Source: CAYUET01 sp964443875
GTDB lineage: Bacteria; Auribacterota; JAFGBW01
NCBI GenBank assembly: GCA_964443875.1
Contig: CAYUET010000002.1
Coordinates: forward strand, 158,320-222,319
Reading direction: 5' to 3'
DNA length: 64,000 bases
Of the stretch, positions 35,971 to 44,451 are shown one piece after another. How positions within the stretch are numbered: position 1 is the stretch's first letter; each line of letters starts with the position of its first letter. Made by a program: the position numbers and the translations under genes. The notes beneath the pieces were generated by a model that did no database searches, was not told where the DNA came from, and saw only the letters and a program-made list of their open reading frames with translations.

Positions 35971-36441
35971 CTATTTCATACTCTGATAATAATTAATCCC
36001 TGCAAGAATAAGCGCAGCCGCCAAACAGGAAATCAGAAGGCTGCCTTTTGTGAATTTTTCAGAGGCGGAATCCTTTTCAGTTCCTTCATTTATTTCCGCA
36101 TGGATCCAGCGTCCGGCAAGCACACAGGCGGCAAAGAGAATAAAAAAGGATAGGGAATTATGCAGAAGTGTATCGCTGAAAACCCTGCCGTTTTTGTAGG
36201 CTGCATGCAGGAAATGATTGCTTAGGAGAATTCCGGGGAAGAGCAGGAGCAGGGCATAATAGGCAGTGATTAACAATACAGATTTCCCTGAAGGTTTCGG
36301 GACGGTTTCTTCAGGTTCATCCCCGTTGCTGAAGTCTGCATCTTCATAAACATAAAGAGGAGCCCCGCATTTTTCGCATTTACCGTCTATCACCTTTAAA
36401 GGTTCCTCGCAAAACTGGCATCGTAAAATCGGCTCTTCCAT
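35971..36441 (-). CDS. Zinc-ribbon membrane protein
   Basis: A 156-residue protein with an N-terminal zinc ribbon (CQFC and CEKC, residues 8-25) and three predicted membrane segments (about 56-75, 93-113 and 135-152). No function is recognised. An AAAGGAAAA site precedes the start. It is last in a three-gene minus-strand run with the nitroreductase and another membrane protein, and converges closely on the kinase-CYTH gene end, with seven bases between the stops. Confidence 0.65.
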   Translation of the reverse strand: MEEPILRCQFCEEPLKVIDGKCEKCGAPLYVYEDADFSNGDEPEETVPKPSGKSVLLITAYYALLLLFPGILLSNHFLHAAYKNGRVFSDTLLHNSLSFFILFAACVLAGRWIHAEINEGTEKDSASEKFTKGSLLISCLAAALILAGINYYQSMK

Positions 36442-36460
36442 TTAGATTTTCCTTTCGGCT

Positions 36461-37282
36461 TTATGCCCAGACGATCTGGGGTTGTCTGCGCGGAGGGATC
36501 CTCAGGTATTTGTATTTCGGATACCCCAGCATCAGGGCGCCCCGGCAGGTGTGATTTTCAGGGATGTGAAGTTTTCCGGCCAGTTCTGCAGACTGACTTA
36601 TACCCAGCATTAAAATGCCTGCCCAACAGCAGCCAAGGCCTAAGGTTGGGGCAGCAAGGTCCATATAGGTCAGGGCAATGGTGCTGTCGACACCCCCCAT
36701 GCCGTAGGCTGTCGGGGTATGGGCAATCACAAGGGCAGGAGCACCGCGAAGAACAGCATCCTGGCCTTTTTCCCAGGCATTGACATGGTTTTCAAAGTGG
36801 TAGGCAGCTGCAAGGGGGTGTCTGTTTTGAATCATGGTTTTGAAAAGATCAATCGTCAGGCCGGCAATCATGCGGACTTCTTCGGCGGAGTTGAAGATAA
36901 TCCATTGAACAAGCTGAGTATTTTTGGCTGTGGGCGCTGTGTGCACCAGATCCAGAAGATGTTTGATATCTTTCTTGTCCACTTTTTTATCCTGGTATCT
37001 GCGGATGGAGCGGCGGCCTGCCAGAAGCTGGAAGGTTTCTTCGTGGCTGATTTTTTTCTGCACGGGAGGACAGTCCCCGGGAAGAATATGGTTAAGGCTT
37101 AAGGCCCCTTTGGGACAAACGGCCATGCAGTGACCGCACTGGACACAGTCTTTTTCCGCCCCGTCTTTGAAGGCGGGGAGATTATTTTTCATTTCAAGAA
37201 GACTCATGGGGCAATCGTTTATGCATATTCCGTCATGACAGCATTTTGGGGCATCCACAGTGATAACGGGAAGGGTAGACAT
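36461..37282 (-). CDS. Ferredoxin-nitroreductase fusion protein
   Basis: The 273-residue protein has an N-terminal 2[4Fe-4S] ferredoxin domain (cysteine groups within residues 14-60, including CVQCGHCMAVCP) and a C-terminal FMN-dependent nitroreductase domain starting at RRSIRRYQDK, with APTAKNTQ as the FMN site. Such fusions pass electrons from an internal iron-sulfur centre to FMN and are common in anaerobes. The physiological substrate is unknown. AAAGGAG precedes the ATG. The ends of its neighbours are 14 and 19 bases away, so it is operonic with both membrane proteins. Confidence 0.88.
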   Translation of the reverse strand: MSTLPVITVDAPKCCHDGICINDCPMSLLEMKNNLPAFKDGAEKDCVQCGHCMAVCPKGALSLNHILPGDCPPVQKKISHEETFQLLAGRRSIRRYQDKKVDKKDIKHLLDLVHTAPTAKNTQLVQWIIFNSAEEVRMIAGLTIDLFKTMIQNRHPLAAAYHFENHVNAWEKGQDAVLRGAPALVIAHTPTAYGMGGVDSTIALTYMDLAAPTLGLGCCWAGILMLGISQSAELAGKLHIPENHTCRGALMLGYPKYKYLRIPPRRQPQIVWA

Positions 37283-37296
37283 TTTATAATCTCCTT

Positions 37297-37734
37297 TTAT
37301 AATCTTGGATCAGTATTTTTTGAGAGGGGCCTTTCTTTCAGGATCGTACCGGTGATAAGCCCCAGAAAAGTAAATTCGATAATACCGGAAAAAGCCCATT
37401 TTGACGCAAGAGAAAAGGGCAGGGGATAGAGTATATATTGATTCAAATCCACCATGACGGAGATAAAGAGCCCGAAACAGAGACCGAATTTCAGTCCTGC
37501 CGTCCTGCTTTTCGGAGAGACAAACCGGGCATAGAGGAAGGAAAAAAGGAGGGACGTCATGAAGGTTGCCAGAATTGAGAGTCCCATTTTGGAAGAGAAA
37601 TCCGTGCGTTTGAGTGCCTCTATCTGTTTGTTGGCTTCTGACAGAATAACCATGTGCACCAGTCCGTTATAGAGAAGTGATGAAAAAAACAAAAGCACAG
37701 AATTAAGGATGATTCTGGAGGCATTAAGTTTCAT
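37297..37734 (-). CDS. Four-helix integral membrane protein, unknown function
   Basis: A 145-residue hydrophobic protein with four predicted membrane segments (about 8-30, 50-70, 80-102 and 112-132) and a basic tail. No catalytic motif is seen. It is the first gene of the minus-strand run leading to the ferredoxin-nitroreductase, 14 bases upstream of it. No clear ribosome site is present. Confidence 0.55.
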   Translation of the reverse strand: MKLNASRIILNSVLLFFSSLLYNGLVHMVILSEANKQIEALKRTDFSSKMGLSILATFMTSLLFSFLYARFVSPKSRTAGLKFGLCFGLFISVMVDLNQYILYPLPFSLASKWAFSGIIEFTFLGLITGTILKERPLSKNTDPRL

Positions 37735-38175
37735 GGATTAAAATTTTCCTTCCCGAAGGATTTACAGATTTATTTCCAGGGAAGATCCTATCATTTTCTT
37801 TTTTTTCTATGAAGATTATTTTTGGCTGAATAAGGATATTCTGTTTTTTGAAGATAAATTGTAACCTCTTGTCGGTAGAGTGTATAGGTATGTTGAAAAA
37901 GTGCTTCAAAAGAACCTTCTTGCCTCTCATCAACAAAAATCTTATAAAAGAAAACTATTTAAATTTAAAAAAGAACCTGAACATTATGATTGAAATAAAA
38001 AATCTTTCCTATCAATATGATTGGATAAGCCATGACTGACTTTTGGATATCATTCAACTGGATGAGAGTTCTTATCAGAATGATTAAAAGATGGTTACAT
38101 TCTCAAAATACAAATCTTTTTTGATATAAGCGGAAAATTGCATTATATTTTCGACTCAAGCAATGAATGCAATGT

Positions 38176-38201
38176 AAAAAGTGTTATTGTTTTAACAATA
38201 A
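38176..38201 (-). terminator. Terminator of tRNA-Thr
   Basis: On the minus strand, TTATTGTT pairs with AACAATAA (38184-38201) directly after the tRNA and is followed after three bases by a five-T run (38176-38180). This suits an intrinsic terminator for the tRNA transcript. Confidence 0.55.
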
Positions 38202-38274
38202 AGCCTACGATCGGAATCGAACCGATGACCTACTCATTACGAATGAGTTGCTCTACCAACTGAGCTACGCAGGC
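38202..38274 (-). tRNA. tRNA-Thr (anticodon CGT)
   Basis: The minus strand folds as a complete cloverleaf. The acceptor stem is GCCTGCG with CGTAGGC (one G-T pair). The D arm is AGCTCAGTTGGTAGAGC. The anticodon stem ACTCA/TGAGT encloses the loop TTCGTAA, with anticodon CGT (complement of 38239-38241), and the T arm contains GGTTCGATTCC. The discriminator is T and CCA is not encoded. It reads the threonine codon ACG. The rest of the 37735-38201 gap holds only AT-rich sequence and a short ABC-ATPase-like start near 37987. Confidence 0.95.
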
Positions 38275-38416
38275 AAATTTACTTTAAATACCTAATATTA
38301 AACAACTTAATAAAAAATACCCAGTTATTTAATGCGCTCATAATACCGGCAAATACCGGCATTTGCAAGCAAAAATGGCAGTAAAAACAGCTCTATTATT
38401 TTAAACTAAAAACTAG

Positions 38417-40174
38417 ATGTATCAGTTTTTGTCCATAGATATTTATATTAAGTATTTCTTTTTAAATTATTTTATTGCTTTATTCAAATTCATCCGTTTA
38501 AATTATAAAAGTATGAAAAAAATCAATTTTTATCAAATTATACATCTAAAATGTTTGAATTTAATTCAAAACATTGAAAATAAAAATTTGGATTTTTGGG
38601 CCTGGATAAAATGTTTTGTTTGTATCGTATTTGTCCGTATTATGTTTGAAAGCGTTATTTCTCACCCAGAACATTGGTTGGGTTTTTCGGACGATGATCC
38701 TTATTACGCTCTTTTACGTTTAATCTTTTATGTGATTTATTTTGTTGCGATAACCCTCCCTGTTATTTACATTCTTTATTTTCTTATAAAAGAAAATATT
38801 ATAAAAATATCAAAAATAGTAATCGTCTTTACGGCAATCTCGTGGTGTTTACCTATTATAGATTTTATCCTTTCCAAAGGAAAGGGATGTAATATGCATT
38901 ATCCTTGGACACTAGAGCAGGTTTTAAATGCCTTTCTTCATTTTTTTAATCCATATCGAGATTTTTCAGAATGGGCTTCAGCTGGATTAAGAATTGAATT
39001 TTTTCTTGTTGTTTTTTTTATTGGAATCTATGTGTATTTAAAGACATCTAGTTTAATAAAAGGAGGAATTGGTTTCGCTTTGGGGTATCTTTGGATGTTT
39101 TTTCTTGGCATGCCCTTATATGTTTCCTATCTTATTGATATGCTGGATTTTTCTAAAATTTTTAATATCCCTAAAGTGGAAGAAGTAAGTGAATATAGTA
39201 ACGTATTGATCGATGGTGGTTTTGTTGAAACCGTTATAGCTAAAGTGTCTCTCATCTGGCTAATGGTAATTGTTTTTTTGCTTCCCGTATGGCTTTTAAT
39301 TCATAATAAAAAACATCTGTTTGAATTAATAAAAAATATAAGACTTACGCGAAGCATTCATTATATTATCCTTCTCATTTCTGGTGTGATAATAGGACAC
39401 AATCAATTAGGGCGATTTCTGCCGACTTCATTTGGTTATGCCTTTGATTATTTGGCTGTTTTTTCACTTATGTTTTCTATTTTTTTTGCTTTCCAGTATG
39501 CGGTTGTTTCTAATGATATCTGTGATTTGCGGATTGATCAGATATCTAATCCTAAAAGGCCCTTAGTTACTCAAGCAATTTCTGAGCCTGATTATAGGAA
39601 TTATGGTGCTATCTATTTAATACTGGCTATTTTATTTGCTTTGGTAGTCAGCCTTTGGGTTTTCTTACTCGTCTGTGTCATTCTTTGTCTTTGTTCGCTT
39701 TACTCTAATCCACCTTTGCAGTTGAAGAAATATTTTCCCGCATCTTCTTTTTTAATTGCTCTTATTAGTTTGGTTGTTGTGTTAATGGGATACGGTTTGG
39801 TTAGCGGCTCAAAATATTTTTATCAATTTCCTCCAGCTATGGCCTTAACTCTTTTACTTTCGTTCTTTTTTGCTGTTAATATTAAGGATTTAAAAGATTT
39901 TTCCGGGGATAAAAAGGGCGGTGTTTATACTCTGCAAACTATTTTGGGGGAAATGCCGGGAAAATTCATAGTTGCCCTCCTAACTTTTTTAGCTTTTATT
40001 ATTCCGGTTATCCTACTTCGAATACAGGCCTTAATCCCATTCGCGTTTTTATGTGGATTTATTGCTGTTACGCTGATACTTGTTCGAAAATGGAAAGAGG
40101 AATTGTTTTTTATTAATTACTACTGTTATTTTATTATCATGATGAATCTTTTTATAAAAAATTACCATGTATGA
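38417..40174 (+). CDS. Polytopic membrane protein with C-terminal UbiA prenyltransferase domain
   Basis: A 585-residue membrane protein. Residues about 60-315 form an unrecognised block of membrane segments. Residues about 320-585 are UbiA-like: the first Asp-rich motif NDICDLRID (366-374) and the second, DLKDFSGD, followed by GGVYTLQTILG near residue 500. UbiA enzymes move isoprenoid chains onto aromatic or other acceptors; the acceptor here is unknown. An alternative ATG at 38513 would drop 32 residues; neither start has a clear ribosome site. The gene is very AT-rich and opens a block of exported-protein genes. Confidence 0.75.
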   Translation: MYQFLSIDIYIKYFFLNYFIALFKFIRLNYKSMKKINFYQIIHLKCLNLIQNIENKNLDFWAWIKCFVCIVFVRIMFESVISHPEHWLGFSDDDPYYALLRLIFYVIYFVAITLPVIYILYFLIKENIIKISKIVIVFTAISWCLPIIDFILSKGKGCNMHYPWTLEQVLNAFLHFFNPYRDFSEWASAGLRIEFFLVVFFIGIYVYLKTSSLIKGGIGFALGYLWMFFLGMPLYVSYLIDMLDFSKIFNIPKVEEVSEYSNVLIDGGFVETVIAKVSLIWLMVIVFLLPVWLLIHNKKHLFELIKNIRLTRSIHYIILLISGVIIGHNQLGRFLPTSFGYAFDYLAVFSLMFSIFFAFQYAVVSNDICDLRIDQISNPKRPLVTQAISEPDYRNYGAIYLILAILFALVVSLWVFLLVCVILCLCSLYSNPPLQLKKYFPASSFLIALISLVVVLMGYGLVSGSKYFYQFPPAMALTLLLSFFFAVNIKDLKDFSGDKKGGVYTLQTILGEMPGKFIVALLTFLAFIIPVILLRIQALIPFAFLCGFIAVTLILVRKWKEELFFINYYCYFIIMMNLFIKNYHV

Positions 40175-40283
40175 AAGGTAAAAAAGTTTTAGTGAAAGCC
40201 AGTGCGCTAAATAATAATAAAATTATTTGCTTTAATGACAATTTTTAATTAAAATTTATAAAAATTATAAATAAAGAAGTTCA

Positions 40284-41081
40284 ATGAATAAAAAATATAA
40301 ATACATATTCCTTTTATTGATTCCTTTTATTGTTAATTTTTCTGTTTTTCCCGCTCATCTTTCTCTGAAACGTGAAAATATTGTATTAAAGTATAAATAC
40401 TCCAATTCCTTTGAAAAAGGGACGGAAACTGTTTATTGTTTTAAGGATAAATATTGTGTTCGCCGCTATACGGAACTAATTGAAGACTCCGATAAGTCTC
40501 TTTCTGAAAGTTTTTTATTTCCCTTATATTTAAGAAAAAATGTCAAAACAGCCTATCGGCTTATTGCAGATGAAAAGTATGTTTATGAGATCAATGATCT
40601 GGAAAAAGCAGTCACTCGGATGAAACGAATTAAAATTCCCGAGGTTTCTAAAATGAAGAAAAAAGACGAAAAAGAGTTTTTTTTAAATCAGAAAAAGGTT
40701 TTTAAAGAAGAAATCGACAGAATTTTATTCAAAAAGAATCCCGTGTTTTCTGACGCTTTTGAAAATGTTAAAAAGGCAAAAAAAATTCTCTATTTCGGAA
40801 AGCCCTGTAGCACGTTTACTATTATGGGCGCTAAGTTTATTTATTGGGAAGATGTTCTGCTTTTTAGAGAAATCCCCCTCGAAGACAAAACAAAAGATGT
40901 GTTGGAAATTGAGTCAATTGATTTGAATGCTAAATTAGATCTTTCTGTTTTTGAAATACCTTCTTATTACAAAATTAAAGAAGTTGGCAAAGACGAGTTT
41001 ATGTCTTTGATAGCTGAAAATAGTTCAAATAATAAGATTTTATCCGAGATTGAAAAAAATAAACCGGGGTTTAAACTATGA
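40284..41081 (+). CDS. Exported protein of unknown function
   Basis: A 265-residue protein with a signal peptide (cleavage likely near residue 24, FPA). The mature part is Lys/Glu-rich, with a C-terminal stretch LDLSVFEIPSYYKI resembling the ends of periplasmic LolA-like or DUF4412-like proteins. That similarity is weak and no function is assigned. Its stop overlaps the next gene's start as ATGA, so it is co-translated with the coiled-coil protein that follows. Confidence 0.6.
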   Translation: MNKKYKYIFLLLIPFIVNFSVFPAHLSLKRENIVLKYKYSNSFEKGTETVYCFKDKYCVRRYTELIEDSDKSLSESFLFPLYLRKNVKTAYRLIADEKYVYEINDLEKAVTRMKRIKIPEVSKMKKKDEKEFFLNQKKVFKEEIDRILFKKNPVFSDAFENVKKAKKILYFGKPCSTFTIMGAKFIYWEDVLLFREIPLEDKTKDVLEIESIDLNAKLDLSVFEIPSYYKIKEVGKDEFMSLIAENSSNNKILSEIEKNKPGFKL

Positions 41082-41638
41082 AATATTTGATTCGCTTACT
41101 CATAATAATTTTTTTAAGCTTTGACCTTTATGCTCAAAATGTATCGTCAGAAGAAAAAATAGTCATTAATTTGGATTCAGAAGAACAGATCCAGAAATCT
41201 ATGGAAGAAATCAGGTCTGTTAATCACGAAGATTTTAAGACTCTTGACCAATTAAGGGCAGCAAAGAGCCCTCAATTTAAATCAAAACTTTATAGTAATC
41301 TCTACGCTTTAAGACTTAAGCAAAAAATGGATGCTTTAATCCCAAAGCGTGAATTGGGTTATTATGAGAAAATTAAAGAGTCAGATAAACGTGTGGAATA
41401 CTTGATTTCTCTTTACCTTAAAATTACAAAACCTGAAGAAAAAGTACAATGGGAAAAACGATTGAAAGAGGCTGCTGAACAAAGATTTTTAGTTGAAGTT
41501 GAAATGAAACAATCTCAGATAGCAATGCTGGAAAAACGGATATTAGAAGAAAAAAAATCCTTATCAGATTTTGAGACTCAGAAAGAGAGATACATTTCAA
41601 GATTTATTTCTAAAACTAAAGCACATCTAAAAAAGTAA
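41078..41638 (+). CDS. Exported coiled-coil protein, paralogue A
   Basis: A 186-residue protein with a signal peptide (cleavage near YAQ, residue 20) and an almost wholly helical, charged mature part, probably a periplasmic coiled coil. It aligns over its length with the 205-residue protein at 42093, sharing INLDSEEQI/VQLNTEEEI, YSNLYALRLKQKM/YNRYYSMLHKEKM and AAEQRFLVEVE/VAEERFQIELD. No known family is recognised. Confidence 0.65.
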   Translation: MKYLIRLLIIIFLSFDLYAQNVSSEEKIVINLDSEEQIQKSMEEIRSVNHEDFKTLDQLRAAKSPQFKSKLYSNLYALRLKQKMDALIPKRELGYYEKIKESDKRVEYLISLYLKITKPEEKVQWEKRLKEAAEQRFLVEVEMKQSQIAMLEKRILEEKKSLSDFETQKERYISRFISKTKAHLKK

Positions 41639-41871
41639 TTTATGAATTAACTTACAGAATTAATTTCTTTGTCTTTGTACTAACAGGATTTTACTGAATT
41701 CTGTTAGTTAGGAAAATTTTCTTACAAGCAACTTTTTTAAAGTTTATAAGATTGATTTTAGGTTTTCTATTAATTAAAAGCATTAAATTTGAATGTGCAC
41801 ACTCAATATTTTCGTTTAATAGATGAAAGATTATAATTGAAAAAATTTTATTACCTGATAGTATTTATTTT

Positions 41872-42089
41872 ATGAAAATCAAATTACAGAAATATTTTTT
41901 ATTGTTATTTTTTTTATTTTTTCTTTTTCTGTTTATTCAGAAGTATTATTTGATAAATTACTGCATGATCCTTCAGTGTTTTATGTTTCTGATAATTATT
42001 CAGTTAAAAAAGTTCTTCAGAAAGATGAAAATTACAATAATCAATTGAAAGAAGTTTTAAAGCAGATGGGAAATCAGAAAGGGATTTAA
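41872..42089 (+). pseudogene. Small exported-protein gene with a -1 frameshift in a T-run
   Basis: ATG 41872 opens a signal peptide (MKIKLQKYFLLLFFLFF), but the protein-like mature sequence lies in another frame: SVYSEVLFDKLLHDPSVFYV and onward to TAA 42087-42089, about 72 residues in total. Restoring one T in the T8 tract (41908-41915) or T6 tract (41917-41922) joins them. It may be a sequencing error, a broken gene, or slippage or phase variation. The stop is three bases before the next start. The rest of the 41639-41871 gap shows nothing. Confidence 0.55.
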
Positions 42090-42092
42090 TAA

Positions 42093-42710
42093 ATGTTAAC
42101 AAAAATAATTAAAGTGCTTTCAGTGAGCGTGATTTTTTCCTGTTTTTCGTTTGTCCTATTCGCCCAGGAAGCAAAACAGGAAGTTAAAAAAGATGTTAAA
42201 GAAACGAAAGTTGATGTAAAAAAAGAACCTATCAATACCTTGGATATAAAGGTTCAGTTAAACACTGAAGAAGAAATTAACACGGCTCTTAATAAAATAA
42301 AAAGAGATGATCCTCCTTATTATGAAAAGCTGGTGGGTTTACAGGAAAAAAAACCAGAAGAGTTTAAAAAATTATTATATAACCGTTATTACTCCATGCT
42401 GCATAAAGAAAAAATGCTTGCGAGAAAGAAAAACCGTATAAAAGGATATCGTGAGCTTTTGTCCGAATCAGAATCAAAGTTTATGGATTTGAAAAAGAAA
42501 TATAAAGAATTAAAAAATATGGAAGAGAAAACCAAGCTTAAGGCCGAAATAATAAAAGTTGCTGAAGAACGTTTTCAGATTGAACTGGATTTTATAAAAT
42601 TAAGAACTCAAAAAGCAAAAGCATATTATGAAATGCTTCATAATAAGTCTGAGGAGTTTGAAAAAAATAAAGATAAGTATGTTGATAGAATTGTAAATAA
42701 AGTGATTTAA
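42093..42710 (+). CDS. Exported coiled-coil protein, paralogue B
   Basis: A 205-residue protein with a signal peptide ending near FAQ (residue 25), then a Lys/Glu/Val-rich linker with KEVKKDVKE-like repeats, and a long charged helical part predicted to form a coiled coil. It is paralogous to the protein at 41078. Two paralogues with a frameshifted exported gene between them suggest a small local family. No function is known. It is AT-rich like its neighbours. Confidence 0.65.
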   Translation: MLTKIIKVLSVSVIFSCFSFVLFAQEAKQEVKKDVKETKVDVKKEPINTLDIKVQLNTEEEINTALNKIKRDDPPYYEKLVGLQEKKPEEFKKLLYNRYYSMLHKEKMLARKKNRIKGYRELLSESESKFMDLKKKYKELKNMEEKTKLKAEIIKVAEERFQIELDFIKLRTQKAKAYYEMLHNKSEEFEKNKDKYVDRIVNKVI

Positions 42711-43101
42711 TGCTATAGAAACTCGAGTATATTTAGGCTTGATTCACTGTTTTCAGCATTAAAAAATATATTTAAAAAGGTTTTCAAATCCTGAGGGAAG
42801 TTAATCAGGTGGTGGAAGTAATATCCTCAGTAAAAAGGCAGTAAAGTCATGTTTACGTTAAGGATTGTTATAACCTCTTTTGGCGTCAAAAGTGAACTTT
42901 GAAGATTTAAAAAGCCAGGAAAGGCCATAGGGCCGATGGAAAGTAATAAGATTCATACAAAGGCTTTGGAATAATACCAAGAGGGATATCTTGTAAGATG
43001 TCTTTTTTATAGAATCCACCTGTTGGAATTGAAGACTTTACATCAATAATTTTTTATTTAACTGAATTCAATTTTTCAACACAAGAATAAGATTTAAATT
43101 T
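42711..43101. other. 391-bp intergenic stretch without a gene
   Basis: No protein-coding frame with a ribosome site is visible on either strand. The stretch holds a GC-richer part near 42908-42945 (AGCCAGGAAAGGCCATAGGG) and a terminator-like hairpin at 42985-43008. It may be the leader or regulatory region of the CheX-like gene. Confidence 0.4.
42985..43008 (+). terminator. Intrinsic terminator before the CheX-like gene
   Basis: GATATC (42985-42990), a six-base loop and GATGTC (42997-43002) are directly followed by six T residues. The stem is short and has one G-T pair. It would end transcription from the exported-protein block about 275 bases after the last stop. Confidence 0.5.
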
Positions 43102-43587
43102 ATGGTCAATCAGGTATTGGATGTCAATCTCATTAACCCTTTCATTTTAGCCACAATAGAAGTATTGGATACCATGGCTAAAATAAGACCGGTTCGAAGC
43201 GGGCTGCATCTGAAGCGAAAAAATGAACATTGTATGGGGGATATTTCTGGAGTTATTGGTTTCGCAGGTGATTTGTTGGGGAATCTGGCCGTTTCTTTTC
43301 CGAAGGATATGGCAATAAAAATTGTAAGTCAAATGATCAATGAAACTCCGGAATGGGAAAGCCGGTATTTACGAGAGGGAGTGACTGAGATTGCAAATAT
43401 GATAGCGGGTAGCTCCAAGGGAAAGGTGTTTTCAATGTTAGGACAAACCTTCAGCTTATCTTTGCCAACTGTTATTTCGGGCAAGGGGCACTATGTATCT
43501 CATCCTTCAATGATGCCTGTTATGGTTGTTGAATTTACAATTTCAGAATTAGGAATATTTACATTAGAATTATGCGTGCGAAGATAG
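43102..43587 (+). CDS. CheX-like chemotaxis phosphatase domain protein
   Basis: The 161-residue protein matches the CheC/CheX family, whose members dephosphorylate CheY-type receivers. The characteristic E-x2-N active-site element appears as REGVTEIANMIAGSSKGKV near residues 91-110. Unlike CheC it has a single such motif. No chemotaxis or flagellar genes are nearby, so it may act on another receiver. It is followed 13 bases later by the lpt genes. No ribosome site is evident. Confidence 0.72.
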   Translation: MVNQVLDVNLINPFILATIEVLDTMAKIRPVRSGLHLKRKNEHCMGDISGVIGFAGDLLGNLAVSFPKDMAIKIVSQMINETPEWESRYLREGVTEIANMIAGSSKGKVFSMLGQTFSLSLPTVISGKGHYVSHPSMMPVMVVEFTISELGIFTLELCVRR

Positions 43588-43600
43588 TTTTAAAAGGATT

Positions 43601-44017
43601 ATGAATATTAAAAAAGCTTTTCTTTTTTTTCTTTTTTTTGATTTTTTAATGCTCCTTCCGGCATTTAATGGAACTCTTGAAAATTTTCGGATACCTCTTT
43701 TAACCCAGGAAATGCAGGAGGAGGGATTTATTGCCGGGAAACAGGCCGTTTATCTGGATTCAAATCATATTGCTATCACAGGCGCTAATGTTTTATTTAA
43801 AGATACAAGGTTGCAAAGGGATTGGCAGATAAAGACCGAATATTGTTTGTTTGATAAAGAAGGAAAAACGATTTTATCGAATCAATATTGCACAATAGAA
43901 TCCAATGGATTATTTATTGACGGACACGGAATGAGCTGGAATTTGAAAAAAAAAGTAATTGAGATCAGCAGAAATGTTACAGTGGATCTTAAGAAGAATT
44001 CTTTAAAAGGAACATAA
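43601..44017 (+). CDS. LptC-like lipopolysaccharide export protein
   Basis: A 138-residue protein with an N-terminal membrane segment and a beta-strand-rich part containing the LPS-transport pattern of short polar/hydrophobic repeats (IESNGLFIDGHGMSWN, KVIEISRNVTVD). The direct LptA and LptB neighbours support an LptC role as the periplasmic bridge between the inner-membrane complex and LptA. Its stop overlaps the lptA start as TAATG. The sequence is divergent, so the assignment depends mainly on context. Confidence 0.65.
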   Translation: MNIKKAFLFFLFFDFLMLLPAFNGTLENFRIPLLTQEMQEEGFIAGKQAVYLDSNHIAITGANVLFKDTRLQRDWQIKTEYCLFDKEGKTILSNQYCTIESNGLFIDGHGMSWNLKKKVIEISRNVTVDLKKNSLKGT

Positions 44018-44448
44018 TGCGTTATTTTATTCTTTTGTTTTTAACGATTAATCTGTACGCGGGTACTGATGATTATACCCGTATTACCTCAGAGGGGAAG
44101 CTTGTGATTGATTATCATAAAAATATTGCGGATTTTTATGATAAGGTTGTGGTTAATACGCAGGGTGGAGTGTTAAAATCAGATTTTTTAAAAGTAATTT
44201 TTGATTCTACGGGGAAGGAAATTGAACAAATGATTGCCCGGGGTCATGTTTTTATCAATCAGAGGGAGCATGAGGCTGAAAGTGAAGAAGCTGTTTTTTA
44301 CGCTCGTGACGGGAAACTGGTGCTCAAGGGAAATCCTACTATTAAAAAAGGACCTAACTGTTATTCTGCCGATCGAATCATTATTGAAACTAAAACAAAT
44401 AAGGTTTATTTTGAACCCTCAGCAAAAATTGTGATTAAGCAGGAATAA
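44017..44448 (+). CDS. lptA: LptA/OstA-like periplasmic LPS bridge protein
   Basis: A 143-residue protein with a short signal peptide (cleavage near YAG, residue 15) and an OstA/LptA jellyroll of repeated strands: ITSEGKLVIDYHKNIADFYD, then GGVLKSDFLKV and IEQMIARGHVFI. LptA polymers carry lipopolysaccharide across the periplasm. It overlaps the lptC-like gene by one base and lies three bases before lptB. Confidence 0.85.
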   Translation: MRYFILLFLTINLYAGTDDYTRITSEGKLVIDYHKNIADFYDKVVVNTQGGVLKSDFLKVIFDSTGKEIEQMIARGHVFINQREHEAESEEAVFYARDGKLVLKGNPTIKKGPNCYSADRIIIETKTNKVYFEPSAKIVIKQE

Positions 44449-44451
44449 TTC

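Noticed and set aside
38330..38365. Direct repeat ATACCGGCA in the gap after tRNA-Thr, considered as CRISPR or attachment site
   Set aside because: Only two short adjacent copies are present, with no spacer pattern, and it does not match the tRNA 3' end.
42900..42950. GC-richer stretch before the CheX-like gene, considered as a c-di-GMP riboswitch
   Set aside because: The conserved GEMM core sequence is absent.
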